A DNA stretch of 64,000 nt from Acinetobacter shaoyimingii (lineage in GTDB: Bacteria; Pseudomonadota; Gammaproteobacteria; Pseudomonadales; Moraxellaceae). The stretch covers positions 2,542,001 through 2,606,000 of the forward strand of contig NZ_CP049801.1 in assembly GCF_011578045.1 (NCBI RefSeq), written 5' to 3'. The position numbers and the translations under genes were made by a program. Shown one piece after another: positions 44,799-54,431 of this stretch. The number at the start of each line of letters is the position of its first letter. The stretch's first letter is position 1. The notes under the pieces are model-generated. The model did not search any database. It was not told where the DNA came from and saw only the letters and a list, made by a program, of their open reading frames with translations.

Positions 44799-45716
44799 TT
44801 ATTCAGCAGCAAATCCGAGATTCACCATATTAATTCGCTTATTTTCCCCTTCTTCTTCAGTCGAACAGGTCGTGAAGTCAAACTCACGTTGTTCATCCAA
44901 AATTTCAAAGTCAAATAAATCACGATCGGCCAATTGTGACGGCGAAACATTCTGAAGCGCACCGAAAATACTGTGCAAACGTTTCGGATGCTCTTTATCC
45001 CAAGCACGAAGCATGTCATTGATAATGGCACGTTGTAAGTTCTCTTGAGAACCACACAAATTACATGGAATAATTGGGAAGTTACGCATTTCCGCATATT
45101 TGATGATGTCTTTTTCTTCGACATAAGCCAAAGGACGAATCAAAATATTCTTCTTGTCAGATGACAGCAACTTAGGTGGCATCGCTTTTAAACTACCGCC
45201 ATGGAACAAGTTCAAGAAGAATGTCGCCATGATGTCATCACGGTGATGTCCTAAAGCAACCTTTGTCGCCCCAATTTCTTGTGCAAAACCGTACAAAGAA
45301 CCACGACGTAAGCGAGAACATACTGCGCAATATGTTTTGCCTTCAGGCGTCAATTTTTTTGTAATGCTATAGGTGTCTTTTTCCAAGATATAATATGGAA
45401 TATTATTTTCTTCCATATAGCGTGGCAAAATATCTTCTGGAAAGCCGGGTTGCTTTTGATCAAGGTTCACAGCAACGATATCAAAATTGATTGGCGCGAT
45501 CCGTTTAAACTGCAACAGAATATCGAGCATGGTGTAACTGTCTTTACCACCAGACACACAGACCATGACCTTGTCACCATCTTCAATCATTTTATAGTCA
45601 CGAATGGCATGACCAACTTGACGGCGAAGTTTTTTTAACAAGCGATAGTAAGCAGAGCTTGTTGGCGGTTCAGGTTTAAAATTAAATCCTTGATCGGACT
45701 CAACTGGTGAATACAT
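44799..45716 (-). CDS. ttcA: tRNA 2-thiocytidine synthetase TtcA
   Basis: Iron-sulfur enzyme that thiolates cytidine 32 of some tRNAs using ATP. The 305-residue protein has the PP-loop [13 protein letters not shown] (about residue 54), the CxxC motif [10 protein letters not shown] (about residue 132) and PCNLCGSQ (about residue 219), together providing the cysteines for the 4Fe-4S cluster. Length is typical. Its stop is 5 bases from the MITE-like element. The gap upstream contains the DnaA-box cluster. Confidence 0.95.
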   Translation of the reverse strand: MYSPVESDQGFNFKPEPPTSSAYYRLLKKLRRQVGHAIRDYKMIEDGDKVMVCVSGGKDSYTMLDILLQFKRIAPINFDIVAVNLDQKQPGFPEDILPRYMEENNIPYYILEKDTYSITKKLTPEGKTYCAVCSRLRRGSLYGFAQEIGATKVALGHHRDDIMATFFLNLFHGGSLKAMPPKLLSSDKKNILIRPLAYVEEKDIIKYAEMRNFPIIPCNLCGSQENLQRAIINDMLRAWDKEHPKRLHSIFGALQNVSPSQLADRDLFDFEILDEQREFDFTTCSTEEEGENKRINMVNLGFAAE

Positions 45717-45893
45717 AGACGAGTTTAACCATAAAAAAAGTTCTGCGTAATTTTAGCCGATTCGGTGCTTTACCGCATCTAAAGAATCTTTATTTTTTAA
45801 TCTAATTTTCTGATTGTCATCTTCCTGTCTTATTCACGCATTTAAAATAGACGTCGCAGTTCATTTTTTAATCTAAGTGCTTATCTTTTGGAC
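45717..45893. other. Region upstream of ttcA
   Basis: The ttcA promoter (minus strand) lies here. AT-rich, with no ORF. Confidence 0.5.
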
Positions 45894-45938
45894 TTTTCCA
45901 CAGTTGTCCACAAAACCTGTGGATAAAATTGTGGACTT
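45894..45938. promoter_or_regulatory. Cluster of four DnaA-box-like sites
   Basis: TTTTCCACA (45894), TTGTCCACA (45904), TTATCCACA on the minus strand (45918-45926) and AAGTCCACA on the minus strand (45930-45938) lie within 45 bases. Two fit the consensus TTWTNCACA fully. They also form the dyad GTCCACAA / TTGTGGAC. Confidence 0.55.
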
Positions 45939-46217
45939 TTTGGGACTTGACAAACTTTTGGCACGGTAATCTGGGCATTCCCCTCAAATTGATCATTTTT
46001 TAACCAATCTTTTTTACCCTTTAAATTCAACATGTTATGCATGTCAAGCAGTTAAAAATAAATAAAAATAAATATTTTTTTTGGATATTAACCCAACAAT
46101 TAGGACTTGATTTTTTGTAATTGTATTGTTAAAAATCGGTACACGGTGTAACTTGGTAAAAACTCTGATAAACTCAGATTTAAACTTTGGGGCTCTCGCT
46201 AAAAAAAAATATTAATA
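45939..46217. other. AT-rich stretch beside the DnaA-box cluster
   Basis: Contains GATCATTTTTTAA (45991) and CAATCTTTTTTAC nearby, reminiscent of the AT-rich 13-mers of oriC unwinding regions, then long A/T runs to 46080. The transglycosylase promoter must also be here. Confidence 0.35.
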
Positions 46218-47102
46218 ATGAAAAATTTATTTAAATGTACAACGATCTGTTTATTGGGCTATAGCTCAATGGTAGTTTTATTGTCACACACCCATGCAGG
46301 ACAAACCATTTATCAACTTTCTGATTCAAATGGCACCACCCTATTGACCAATAAAAAAAGTAAATACAGTCATTTAAAAGTCGAAAAGAAAACCTATTAC
46401 CCAGACAGCAATATCCATTCTTATAGCAATTGGGGAAGCTCAGAGGCAGCCGTTTTACCCAGTTATAGTAAAAATAAAAATGCATTTGATCATTTTATTA
46501 AAAATGCAGCACAAGTGCATGGTGTCTCTGAAGGTTTGATAAAAGCCGTTATGCATACGGAGTCAGGCTTTAATACCCGTGCACGATCACCTGTTGGTGC
46601 TCAAGGACTGATGCAATTGATGCCTGCAACTGCTAGACGTTTTAATGTCAGTGACTCATACGATCCACAGCAAAATATTCATGCAGGAGCACAATATCTA
46701 GCATGGTTATTGAAACGCTTTAATGGCAATGTTCAATTGGCATTAGCTGGCTATAATGCAGGTGAAGGTAATGTGGCGAAGTATGGTGGCATTCCGCCTT
46801 TCAGAGAAACCCAAGACTATGTACGCCGCGTGACCAGTCGTTTTAATAACTTATATGCAGGTGGTTTAGGACACTCCAACAGTTCTGCTAATAGCAATTC
46901 AAACACAGCGACGCTTCAAGTATCATCAAACAATGCAAGCACTACGCAACTTTCTAATTCCACACCTGCTGCATCCAATTCGCCAAAATATTCCTCCCGC
47001 CCAATTATTGTCTCTGCGGATGGAACATTTACAGATGCTCCTGCTGGCTCTTTTTCAACCACCAATGCCACGGCACGCGCTAAGATCTATATCTCAAATT
47101 AG
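46218..47102 (+). CDS. Lytic transglycosylase, SLT domain
   Basis: A 294-residue exported enzyme. A signal peptide (about 1-27, ending HTHAGQ) is followed by a short region resembling DUF4124 (YQLSDSNGTTLLTNK). The SLT domain has the catalytic Glu in VMHTESGFNTRARS (about residue 116), GAQGLMQLMPATA and LAGYNAGEG. The C-terminal ~75 residues are low-complexity Ser/Asn/Thr, probably disordered. The second lytic transglycosylase in 4 kb. It stands alone, after the DnaA-box region. Confidence 0.9.
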   Translation: MKNLFKCTTICLLGYSSMVVLLSHTHAGQTIYQLSDSNGTTLLTNKKSKYSHLKVEKKTYYPDSNIHSYSNWGSSEAAVLPSYSKNKNAFDHFIKNAAQVHGVSEGLIKAVMHTESGFNTRARSPVGAQGLMQLMPATARRFNVSDSYDPQQNIHAGAQYLAWLLKRFNGNVQLALAGYNAGEGNVAKYGGIPPFRETQDYVRRVTSRFNNLYAGGLGHSNSSANSNSNTATLQVSSNNASTTQLSNSTPAASNSPKYSSRPIIVSADGTFTDAPAGSFSTTNATARAKIYISN

Positions 47103-47160
47103 AAAATTTTGACAAGACAAAACCTATTGTCTGAGATTCATACCTTATTTTATTTGTATT

Positions 47161-47210
47161 GTTTTAACTTATAGTGCAGTTCATCGCTGAAATGTCAGCA
47201 GAGCTTAATC
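47161..47210 (+). repeat. Dispersed degenerate intergenic repeat, copy F (right half)
   Basis: GTTTTAACTTATAG...CATCGCTGAAATGTCAGCAGAGC lines up with copy C (GTTTTAGCCTATAACGCAAC...) and with the CTGAAATATCAACAGCCCC end of copy A. It lies upstream of htpX. Confidence 0.5.
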
Positions 47211-47328
47211 ATATTTGTTTGTAAATTTTATTCAATCGACTTGAAATTTAGTGCAATCATACGCATATTAAAGTCTAGCAAATCAAAAAATTTGATTTTA
47301 TTTCTTAATTTAAATGAGGGTTTTCTCA

Positions 47329-48234
47329 ATGATGCGGATTGGTTTGTTTTTGCTAACCAACCTCGCGGTACTGGTTGTAGCGGGCATTATATTGTCGCTC
47401 TTCGGTGTCGGTAGCTACCATGGCGCAGGAGGCTTAAACTTAGGCAACTTGCTCGTTATCTGTTTTGTCTTTGGTATGGTGGGATCTATGGTATCCCTAT
47501 TCATGTCAAAATGGATTGCAAAAAAGACAACTGGTACAGAGTTAATTGATCCAAATGCTCCTCGCAACCAAGCTGAAGCATGGTTATTACAAGAGGTTTC
47601 TCAATTAGCCCAACGCTCTGGTATTAATATGCCTGAAGTGGGTATTTTCCCTTCATATCAATCCAATGCATTTGCTACAGGTTGGAATAAAAACGATTCT
47701 CTTGTCGCTGTATCTACGGGCTTATTAGAACGTATGAACAAAGATGAGCTTCGTGCTGTTTTGGCGCATGAAATTGGTCACGTTGCGAACGGCGACATGG
47801 TGACTTTGGCTTTAATCCAAGGTGTTGTCAACGCCTTTGTCATGTTCTTCGCACGTGTTGTTGGGGATTTTGTCGACCGCAACGTCTTTGGTCGTGAAGA
47901 TGGCGAGGCTCCTGGTTGGAGTTATTTCCTAATCACGATCGTATTGGATATCGTGTTTGGTATCTTGGCATCGGCCATTGTGATGTGGTTCTCTCGTCAC
48001 CGTGAATACCGTGCCGATGAAGCTGGTGCACGTCTAGCAGGTAAAGAAGCCATGATTTCGGCTTTACTTCGCCTACAGGCTGAGAGTGAAATGCCAGATC
48101 AAATGCCAAAAGAAATGAAAGCGTTTGCGATTGCTGAAGGTAAAGAAGAAGGATTTAGCTTAGCGGCTTTATTCCAAACTCATCCAAGCATCGAACAACG
48201 TGTTGCAGCTTTGCGTCAGCTAAACTGCCCATAA
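47329..48234 (+). CDS. htpX: Membrane zinc protease HtpX
   Basis: Inner-membrane M48 metalloprotease that degrades misfolded membrane proteins. The 301-residue protein has two N-terminal helices, the zinc motif [12 protein letters not shown] (about residue 143), two more helices, and the Glu zinc ligand region EYRADEAGA (about residue 223). GAGGG lies 13 bases before the ATG at 47329; the frame extends 5 codons further, but MMRIGLFL matches the family start. In relatives it is induced by envelope stress. Confidence 0.95.
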   Translation: MMRIGLFLLTNLAVLVVAGIILSLFGVGSYHGAGGLNLGNLLVICFVFGMVGSMVSLFMSKWIAKKTTGTELIDPNAPRNQAEAWLLQEVSQLAQRSGINMPEVGIFPSYQSNAFATGWNKNDSLVAVSTGLLERMNKDELRAVLAHEIGHVANGDMVTLALIQGVVNAFVMFFARVVGDFVDRNVFGREDGEAPGWSYFLITIVLDIVFGILASAIVMWFSRHREYRADEAGARLAGKEAMISALLRLQAESEMPDQMPKEMKAFAIAEGKEEGFSLAALFQTHPSIEQRVAALRQLNCP

Positions 48235-48257
48235 TCGATTCTTCGCTTTCAAGATTC

Positions 48258-48284
48258 AAAAAAGCCTCATATGGGGCTTTTTTT
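48258..48284 (+). terminator. Terminator after htpX
   Basis: AAAAAGCCTCAT / ATGGGGCTTTTT stem with one mismatch and a T run, 24 bases past the stop. Confidence 0.85.
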
Positions 48285-48343
48285 GATTTTAGATTTTGTA
48301 GACCCATTTTTATTTAAATCTCTTAAATCTTTAAGTATTCTGA

Positions 48344-48475
48344 ATGCATCTTAATCAACTGCCATTAGTATCTAACAAAAAATATTCAAATCATCAGAAT
48401 CTACAATTGGCATTAATTTGGCAATGCGCTATAGATGAAGATCCAAATTTTCCATGGGTCATAGAGCTTCACTAA
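48344..48475 (+). CDS. Possible small gene or gene remnant (43 residues)
   Basis: Opens MHLNQLPLVSNKK and closes ALIWQCAIDEDPNFPWVIELH-stop. The aromatic, acidic C-terminal part looks protein-like, but there is no ribosome-binding site and the following 250 bases do not continue in any frame. Not recognised. Confidence 0.25.
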   Translation: MHLNQLPLVSNKKYSNHQNLQLALIWQCAIDEDPNFPWVIELH

Positions 48476-48728
48476 CTCTTCCAAACGTATACATGCACTA
48501 TGCCACGCTTGTTGAAGCTCAAGTTCAGGATGATGAAAAAACTCAACTTACAGACTCCACTGTTTTAGAATCATCCAAACTTTAGATTGTAGATTGATAG
48601 ATACAAGCAAAACCCAGTAAGGCATAAAATAGTGAGTTTGATCTAAATCAATCGCAGGAAGATTGGCAACAATGCAATCCACTTGCAGTATGGGGTTCAT
48701 TATTTTTCATTTCCCTTTACAACATCAA
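48476..48728. other. Gap, possibly a degraded gene
   Basis: No intact ORF. Its base composition is less extreme than other gaps, suggesting former coding sequence, but I cannot identify it. Confidence 0.3.
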
Positions 48729-48791
48729 CAAGGGAATCACCATTGTCATCGATTCATGCCAAATTTGTGTTGCTTTAACCTCTATCACAAC
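48729..48791 (+). repeat. Dispersed degenerate intergenic repeat, copy B (left part)
   Basis: AAGGGAATCACCATTGTC...GATTCATGCC.AATTTGTGTTG matches copy A over 43 bases with about 5 differences, then diverges. It abuts the stop codon of the DUF4112 gene. Confidence 0.7.
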
Positions 48792-49370
48792 TCAGTGATT
48801 TAAACTTTGTATCCAATTCCACAAAGCCATTCCGCCAAACCAAGTGGCTGCAATAATCAAAATCAGTACAATTAAACCTAAAAGATCAGGAATATGTAAC
48901 CACAACCAAGCCACCAGTGGATTACGCCAAAAGGCAGATGTTTGTTGCTTCTGTTCCAATTTCTCATGTAAAAATGGATGTACCACATGATCATCATTAT
49001 GAATTTGATACTCTTCACGAATATGATCATGAACCAAATCTAGAGCTTTACGACTAGGCCGAATAAAAATATCAAATAACGTCCCCGCAACAGGGATAAA
49101 TCCGACCACGGCATCCATCACCGCCAGCTTAATCACCCCATTGAGTTTAGACTGAGGCACTCCAATTTCTTTTGCTTTATATACCGCATAACAAGTTAGA
49201 GCAAAGCCTGCTATATCTCCTGCAACAGGTATGGTACTTAAGGCGGCATCTGCACCAACGCCTTGTTTAGTAAATGGAATCCTAACCACTGAATCCATCA
49301 TATTGGCAAATTTAGCTAAATCACGTTCCAGCTTAACCACTTCAACTTGTGTTAATTTTTTTTCTGTCAT
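48792..49370 (-). CDS. DUF4112 family membrane protein
   Basis: A 192-residue protein. The N-terminal two thirds hold the DUF4112 pattern: KLERDLAKFANMMDSVVRIP, TIPVAGDIAGFALTCYAVYKA and VGFIPVAGTLFDIFIRPSRK, two short hydrophobic hairpins. A charged linker rich in His, Asp and Gln leads to a C-terminal transmembrane helix (about residues 165-183). Function unknown. Single gene next to repeat copy B. Confidence 0.85.
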   Translation of the reverse strand: MTEKKLTQVEVVKLERDLAKFANMMDSVVRIPFTKQGVGADAALSTIPVAGDIAGFALTCYAVYKAKEIGVPQSKLNGVIKLAVMDAVVGFIPVAGTLFDIFIRPSRKALDLVHDHIREEYQIHNDDHVVHPFLHEKLEQKQQTSAFWRNPLVAWLWLHIPDLLGLIVLILIIAATWFGGMALWNWIQSLNH

Positions 49371-49467
49371 GTTGTTTTAATCATCTAATCAACGATAAAT
49401 CTGATGCTTTGTTATAGCATTAAATTGTGCCTGACTGCATTAAAAGAGTAACTTAAGAAAAGCACTC

Positions 49468-50832
49468 TCAAACAATATTGACCAATAGCTGTGATGCAAT
49501 AAATAAATAGATGATCACGCCTGTAGCATCACATATTGAAGTGACTAAAGGTGCAGATGCGCTGGCTGGATCGAGTCCCAGTTTATTTAAAATAAAAGGC
49601 AAACTCATCCCAATCAGACACCCAACCAATACAATACCCATCATGCTGATGGCTAATACTAAGGCAACCATGTGATCACCACGTATATAACCTAAAATAG
49701 AAACTGCAAATGCCATCGTTGCACCAAGACATAAAGCCACCAAGCTTTCACGTCCTAATAATGAAAACCAATCTTTAATATGTACATCACCTGTGGCTAT
49801 TGCACGTACCATTAATGTGGATGACTGAGAACCAGCATTACCTCCACTGCCTACCAATAGAGGTAAAAAGAACACCAAAACTAAATTTGCAGCAATGGTT
49901 TCTTCAAAATGTGAAATACCAATTCCAGACAATAAACTACCAAAAACCAATATCACCAACCAGAAAACACGCTGACGATAAAGCGTAAAAATAGGTGCAG
50001 TTTTTAAGCTTAGCTTCGTGGTCGACTCAACCGCACTCCCTTTTAAAATATCTTCAGTAAATTCTTCTTGGAAAATATCCATAGCATCATCATAAGTCAC
50101 AATACCCACTAGGTGTTGCTCATGATCGACAATGGGTAATGCAATAAAATCATAATGACTGAGTTTGGTGGCAATACTTTCTTGATCTTCGTCGACCAAA
50201 CCCACAACCAAGTCAGTGGTCATCACTTCTTTAATCAATTGTTCAGGGGGTGACTGTATAATCTGACGTAATGAAATAACACCTTGCAGTTGATGCGCCT
50301 GATTGGTGATATAAATGAGATACAAAGTTTCTCGATCAGCTGCCACACGTCTGAGTTGTACAATGGCTTCTTGCATGGTCAGCTGAGCGGATAAAGTCAC
50401 ATAATCCGAACTCATGATGGAGCCAGCAGATTCTTCTCTGTAGACAATCAATGCCTGAATTTGCGCTTTTTTGTCTGCATCTAATTGAGAAAAAATATAG
50501 TTCTGCAGTTGTAATGGTAAAGCTTTAAAAACATCAATACGCTTATCTGAATGCATATTTGAAATCAGCGCAACCAAATCATCTGCTTGAAACTGAAGGG
50601 CCAAGCGAACTTGTTCAACGAGGTCTAAATGCTCAAAGACATAAGCTGCATTAGGTAGAACAGAAAAAAATTCGATCTGCTGTTGAGGCGTCATATGATG
50701 AGACAACATCGCAATATCAGCGGGTTTGATATGCTGTGTAATCTGCAAAACTTTTTCGACATCCTGTTGTTCTAAAGCAACCCTTATATTTTCAAAGTTG
50801 TTATGCGCTGTTATGTCGTCTTTTTTTAACAT
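49468..50832 (-). CDS. mgtE: Magnesium transporter MgtE
   Basis: Mg2+-selective channel of 454 residues. An N-terminal MgtE_N superhelix (about 1-130) is followed by a pair of CBS domains (about 135-255), a connecting helix, and five membrane helices. The pore-forming GSGGNAGSQSSTLMVRAIATG (about residue 330) and the C-terminal ASASAPLVTSICDATGV segment carry the conserved polar residues of the ion path. Length is typical. No magnesium riboswitch is recognisable in the 249-base upstream gap. Confidence 0.95.
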   Translation of the reverse strand: MLKKDDITAHNNFENIRVALEQQDVEKVLQITQHIKPADIAMLSHHMTPQQQIEFFSVLPNAAYVFEHLDLVEQVRLALQFQADDLVALISNMHSDKRIDVFKALPLQLQNYIFSQLDADKKAQIQALIVYREESAGSIMSSDYVTLSAQLTMQEAIVQLRRVAADRETLYLIYITNQAHQLQGVISLRQIIQSPPEQLIKEVMTTDLVVGLVDEDQESIATKLSHYDFIALPIVDHEQHLVGIVTYDDAMDIFQEEFTEDILKGSAVESTTKLSLKTAPIFTLYRQRVFWLVILVFGSLLSGIGISHFEETIAANLVLVFFLPLLVGSGGNAGSQSSTLMVRAIATGDVHIKDWFSLLGRESLVALCLGATMAFAVSILGYIRGDHMVALVLAISMMGIVLVGCLIGMSLPFILNKLGLDPASASAPLVTSICDATGVIIYLFIASQLLVNIV

Positions 50833-51081
50833 TTAAAACTCAAATATTGATTTAATTATTTGTTTTAGCTTAATTTGAATACTAGTATACAATCAAGCAA
50901 CTTAAAGTCCATAGATACAATGATTATCTGTAAAACTGCAACATTTTATTTTTAACAATAAAATTTTAATTATTTCAAAATCAGGTGGTTAAATAGTTAC
51001 ATCAAACCACCTGATACTTGGCTTATATTCATTTATTTCATGAAATATTGTTAAAACTATACAGAATTAAAATATTTACAC

Positions 51082-54000
51082 TCACGGTTTGGCTGAGGAA
51101 AATATACTCCTGACCAACACATACATAAACGGAATAAAGATCAGAACCAGTACCGTGGCAAAAATCACACCACCAAAAACACTGATACCGATTTCTTGTC
51201 GACTCGCTGCTCCTGCACCAAAAGCAAAGATCAATGGAATCACTCCTGCACCAAAGGCCAATGATGTCATCAAAATTGGACGTAAGCGTAAGCTCGCACC
51301 TTCGATCGCAGCTGCAACCACATCACTGCCCTTTTGCTCAGCCAAATAAGCAAATTCCACAATTAAAATTGCATTTTTACAAGACAAACCAATCGTGGTG
51401 AGGAGCGCAATTTGGAAGTAAATATCATTTGGAAATCCAGCAAAATAACTGAAGATAATATTTCCGCCAATTCCTAGAGGAATTGCAGTCATGACCGCTG
51501 TAGGAATAGACCAACTTTCATATAATGCAGCCAAACAGAGGAAAATAAACCCGATTGAAACCAAATACAGTAACAATGACTGATTGCTAGATTGGCGTTC
51601 TTCATATGACATACCACTCCATGCCAAATCAGCTCCTTTAACAGAATCGACTATTTTAACCAGATCTTGCATGGCTTGACCGGTCGTCGAATTTGCACCT
51701 TTTTCTGCCTCTAGCTCGATGGCTGTATAGCCATTGAAGCGATTGACAATTTCAGGACCACCAGTCCAAGTGGTTTGCGAGAAATTGCTGAAAGGAACCA
51801 TCTCACCATTACTATTACGAACGGACCAGAAATTTAAATCTTCAGGCTTCGCTCGAAAAGCAGCATCACTTTGCATCATGACACGCTTAATTCGACCTCG
51901 ATCAATAAAGTCATTGATGTATTTACCGCCAAGCGCAGCTGAAAGCGTACTGTTAATATCAGCAATCGCCAAGTTCGATGCCATTGCTGCTTTTTGGTCT
52001 ATCTTCACATCGAATTTGGCTTTATCTGGAGCCGCTTTTTTATTTAAATTTTCAAATGATTGAAACTGCTTCGCATCTTCTTGCATCTGTTTAAATTGTT
52101 CATTCAAAACTTTACGGCCATTGCCTTCAATATCACGTAACCAAAGATTAATGCCATTGGTATCACCTAGACCATTCACGACAGGCGGCATATTCAAGTT
52201 AATTCGAGCATTTTGATGATTTCGAAAATGTTTCAGAGCCCGTTCACGAATCGCTTCTGCACTGTTTTCTTTACCCGTGCGTTGATCCCACAGTTTTAAT
52301 TTAATAAAGCCTTGTGCTAAATGTTGCCCCGTCCCTGCTCGGTTACGTCCATAACGCAACATGACTAAATCAACATTGGCTTTTTCTTGATCTAAAAAAT
52401 AGGCACGAATTTCTTCACCCACTTCACGGGTTTTCGCCATTGGCGCACTGTCTTGTAAAGTGACTTGTACACTTAAAGTCCCTTGATCTTCGCTTGGTAA
52501 AAAACTGGTCGGCAAACTTCGATAAAACAATGCAAAAACCACGATTAAGCCCAATGCACAAATCAAACTTACGATTCGATTTCGAATGGTCAAATGAGAA
52601 ATTTTTAAATATCTATGTTTAATGCGATCCAAAAATTGATTGAACCGTGTCGCCCAGCGATAGGGCTTTTCAGTGGGTTTTAAGATGATGGCACATAAAG
52701 CTGGCGTCAGTATCAAAGCCACGATCAATGAAATGGACATAGCCGTGACTAAGGTGATGGAAAATTGACGATAGATCACCCCTGTAGAACCACTGAAAAA
52801 TGCCATTGGAATAAATACAGCCGTGAGCACTAAAGTAATTCCCACCAATGCACCACTAATTTCATGCATCGATTCAATGGACGCTTGCTTGGCAGTCAAA
52901 TGCTGTTCATGCATGAGGCGTTCAACATTTTCCACCACAACGATTGCATCATCCACCAACAAACCTATGGCGAGGACTAAGGCAAATAAAGTCAGGGTAT
53001 TGACACTCATTCCCAGCACATAAAGTATTGCCATTGTGCCCAACAACACCACTGGAACAGTGATAGTTGGAATCAAGGTCGCTCGCCAGTTTTGCAAAAA
53101 CAAAAACATGACGATAATCACGAGTACAATCGCTTCAAATAAGGTCTTTACAACCTCATGAATCGACTCCTCAACAAAAGGTGTATTGTCATTTGGATAA
53201 ACCAGCTTGTACCCTTCCGGTAATTGTTTAGAAAACTGTTCAATGGTTTCATAGATACGTTTAGAAGTCTGAACAGCATTGGCGCCAGATGCCAAAGACA
53301 CCGCCATCCCAGAAGATGGATAACCATTAATGGTGTTATAAGATTGGTAATTCTCTGCCCCCATTTCAACGCGAGCGACATCTTTTAAATAAACGTATTC
53401 ACCCGCTTGGGTGGATTTCAAAATAATATGGTTAAAATCATCGACTGTTTTTAAACGTGTACCTGCGGTCACCTTCGCATTTAAGTATTGTTCAGATACT
53501 GTTGGTAACTCACCAACCCCACCTGCCGCCACTTGAGTATTTTGTGCTTCAACCGCACGTTGAACATCACTTGGCATTAAACGGAATTGTCGAAGTTTAT
53601 TTGGGTCGAGCCAGATACGCATTGCAAACTGCGAACCAAATACATCTAACTCACCCACACCATCAACACGTGCAATTTCAGATTCTAAATGCGTCAGTAA
53701 ATAATCAGAGAGTTCAATATTGCTACTTTTACGGGTCTCATCATACAACCCAATCACCATATGTGTATCGCCCAATGACTTCAGGACATTAACCCCTTGG
53801 CGTTGTACATCTTCAGGTAAACGACTGATCACACTATTGATGGAGTTTTGAACTTGGACCTGGGCGGTATCTGGATCTGTTCCATTTTCAAAACTGATGC
53901 TGATACGACTTCGTCCTGTCGAGTCACTATTGGAACTAAAATATAAAAGATGATCTAAACCTTTAATTTGCTGTTCTAAAACCTGCGTTACGCTTTGCTC

Positions 54001-54174
54001 AACCGTTTCGGCATCTGCACCCGAATAGGTTGCACTAATGGTAATACGAGGTGGCGCAATATCTGGATAACGCTCAACAGGCAAATTGTTCAGGGCAAAT
54101 AAACCCAAGGCCATGACAAAGATAGCCAAAACACCAGCAAAAATCGGACGTTCAATAAAAAACTTAGATAGCAT
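51082..54174 (-). CDS. RND (HAE1) multidrug efflux pump permease, orphan
   Basis: A 1030-residue inner-membrane proton/drug antiporter of the AcrB/AdeB type. There are twelve membrane helices and two large periplasmic loops. The proton-relay residues are visible: two Asp in GLLVDDAIVVVENVE (helix 4) and Lys in IGLSCKNAILIVEFA (helix 10). The N-terminus starts SKFFIERPIFAGVLAIFVM, typical of HAE1. No membrane fusion protein or outer-membrane channel gene is adjacent, and no regulator either, so it would have to borrow partners encoded elsewhere. Drug spectrum unknown. Confidence 0.92.
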   Translation of the reverse strand: MLSKFFIERPIFAGVLAIFVMALGLFALNNLPVERYPDIAPPRITISATYSGADAETVEQSVTQVLEQQIKGLDHLLYFSSNSDSTGRSRISISFENGTDPDTAQVQVQNSINSVISRLPEDVQRQGVNVLKSLGDTHMVIGLYDETRKSSNIELSDYLLTHLESEIARVDGVGELDVFGSQFAMRIWLDPNKLRQFRLMPSDVQRAVEAQNTQVAAGGVGELPTVSEQYLNAKVTAGTRLKTVDDFNHIILKSTQAGEYVYLKDVARVEMGAENYQSYNTINGYPSSGMAVSLASGANAVQTSKRIYETIEQFSKQLPEGYKLVYPNDNTPFVEESIHEVVKTLFEAIVLVIIVMFLFLQNWRATLIPTITVPVVLLGTMAILYVLGMSVNTLTLFALVLAIGLLVDDAIVVVENVERLMHEQHLTAKQASIESMHEISGALVGITLVLTAVFIPMAFFSGSTGVIYRQFSITLVTAMSISLIVALILTPALCAIILKPTEKPYRWATRFNQFLDRIKHRYLKISHLTIRNRIVSLICALGLIVVFALFYRSLPTSFLPSEDQGTLSVQVTLQDSAPMAKTREVGEEIRAYFLDQEKANVDLVMLRYGRNRAGTGQHLAQGFIKLKLWDQRTGKENSAEAIRERALKHFRNHQNARINLNMPPVVNGLGDTNGINLWLRDIEGNGRKVLNEQFKQMQEDAKQFQSFENLNKKAAPDKAKFDVKIDQKAAMASNLAIADINSTLSAALGGKYINDFIDRGRIKRVMMQSDAAFRAKPEDLNFWSVRNSNGEMVPFSNFSQTTWTGGPEIVNRFNGYTAIELEAEKGANSTTGQAMQDLVKIVDSVKGADLAWSGMSYEERQSSNQSLLLYLVSIGFIFLCLAALYESWSIPTAVMTAIPLGIGGNIIFSYFAGFPNDIYFQIALLTTIGLSCKNAILIVEFAYLAEQKGSDVVAAAIEGASLRLRPILMTSLAFGAGVIPLIFAFGAGAASRQEIGISVFGGVIFATVLVLIFIPFMYVLVRSIFSSAKP

Positions 54175-54431
54175 CGTTCACATTCATAATGAGATGAATA
54201 AATGGGTTGTTTTGTACAAATTATAACAATGAGATTGATATTCAATCACTGTTGAAAAAAACACAAGGAAAATAACAGAAATCCAGCGTTTATAAAGAAT
54301 TAAGGAGGAAATATGGAGAAGATTTTTAAGCTCAAAATCGAGATGTTCTAGACCGATTTAAATTGTGTCATTGAACTGAAAAATAAGCCTTATACATTCA
54401 AGTTTTCTAAATAAAATTACATGAGACAGTG

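Noticed and set aside
45894..46217. Chromosomal replication origin
   Set aside because: No dnaA, dnaN, recF, gyrB or rpmH nearby. The DnaA-box cluster is reported as a finding only, not as oriC.
50833..51081. Magnesium riboswitch upstream of mgtE
   Set aside because: The gap is very AT-rich and lacks the GC-paired stems expected of known M-box or mgtA-type leaders.
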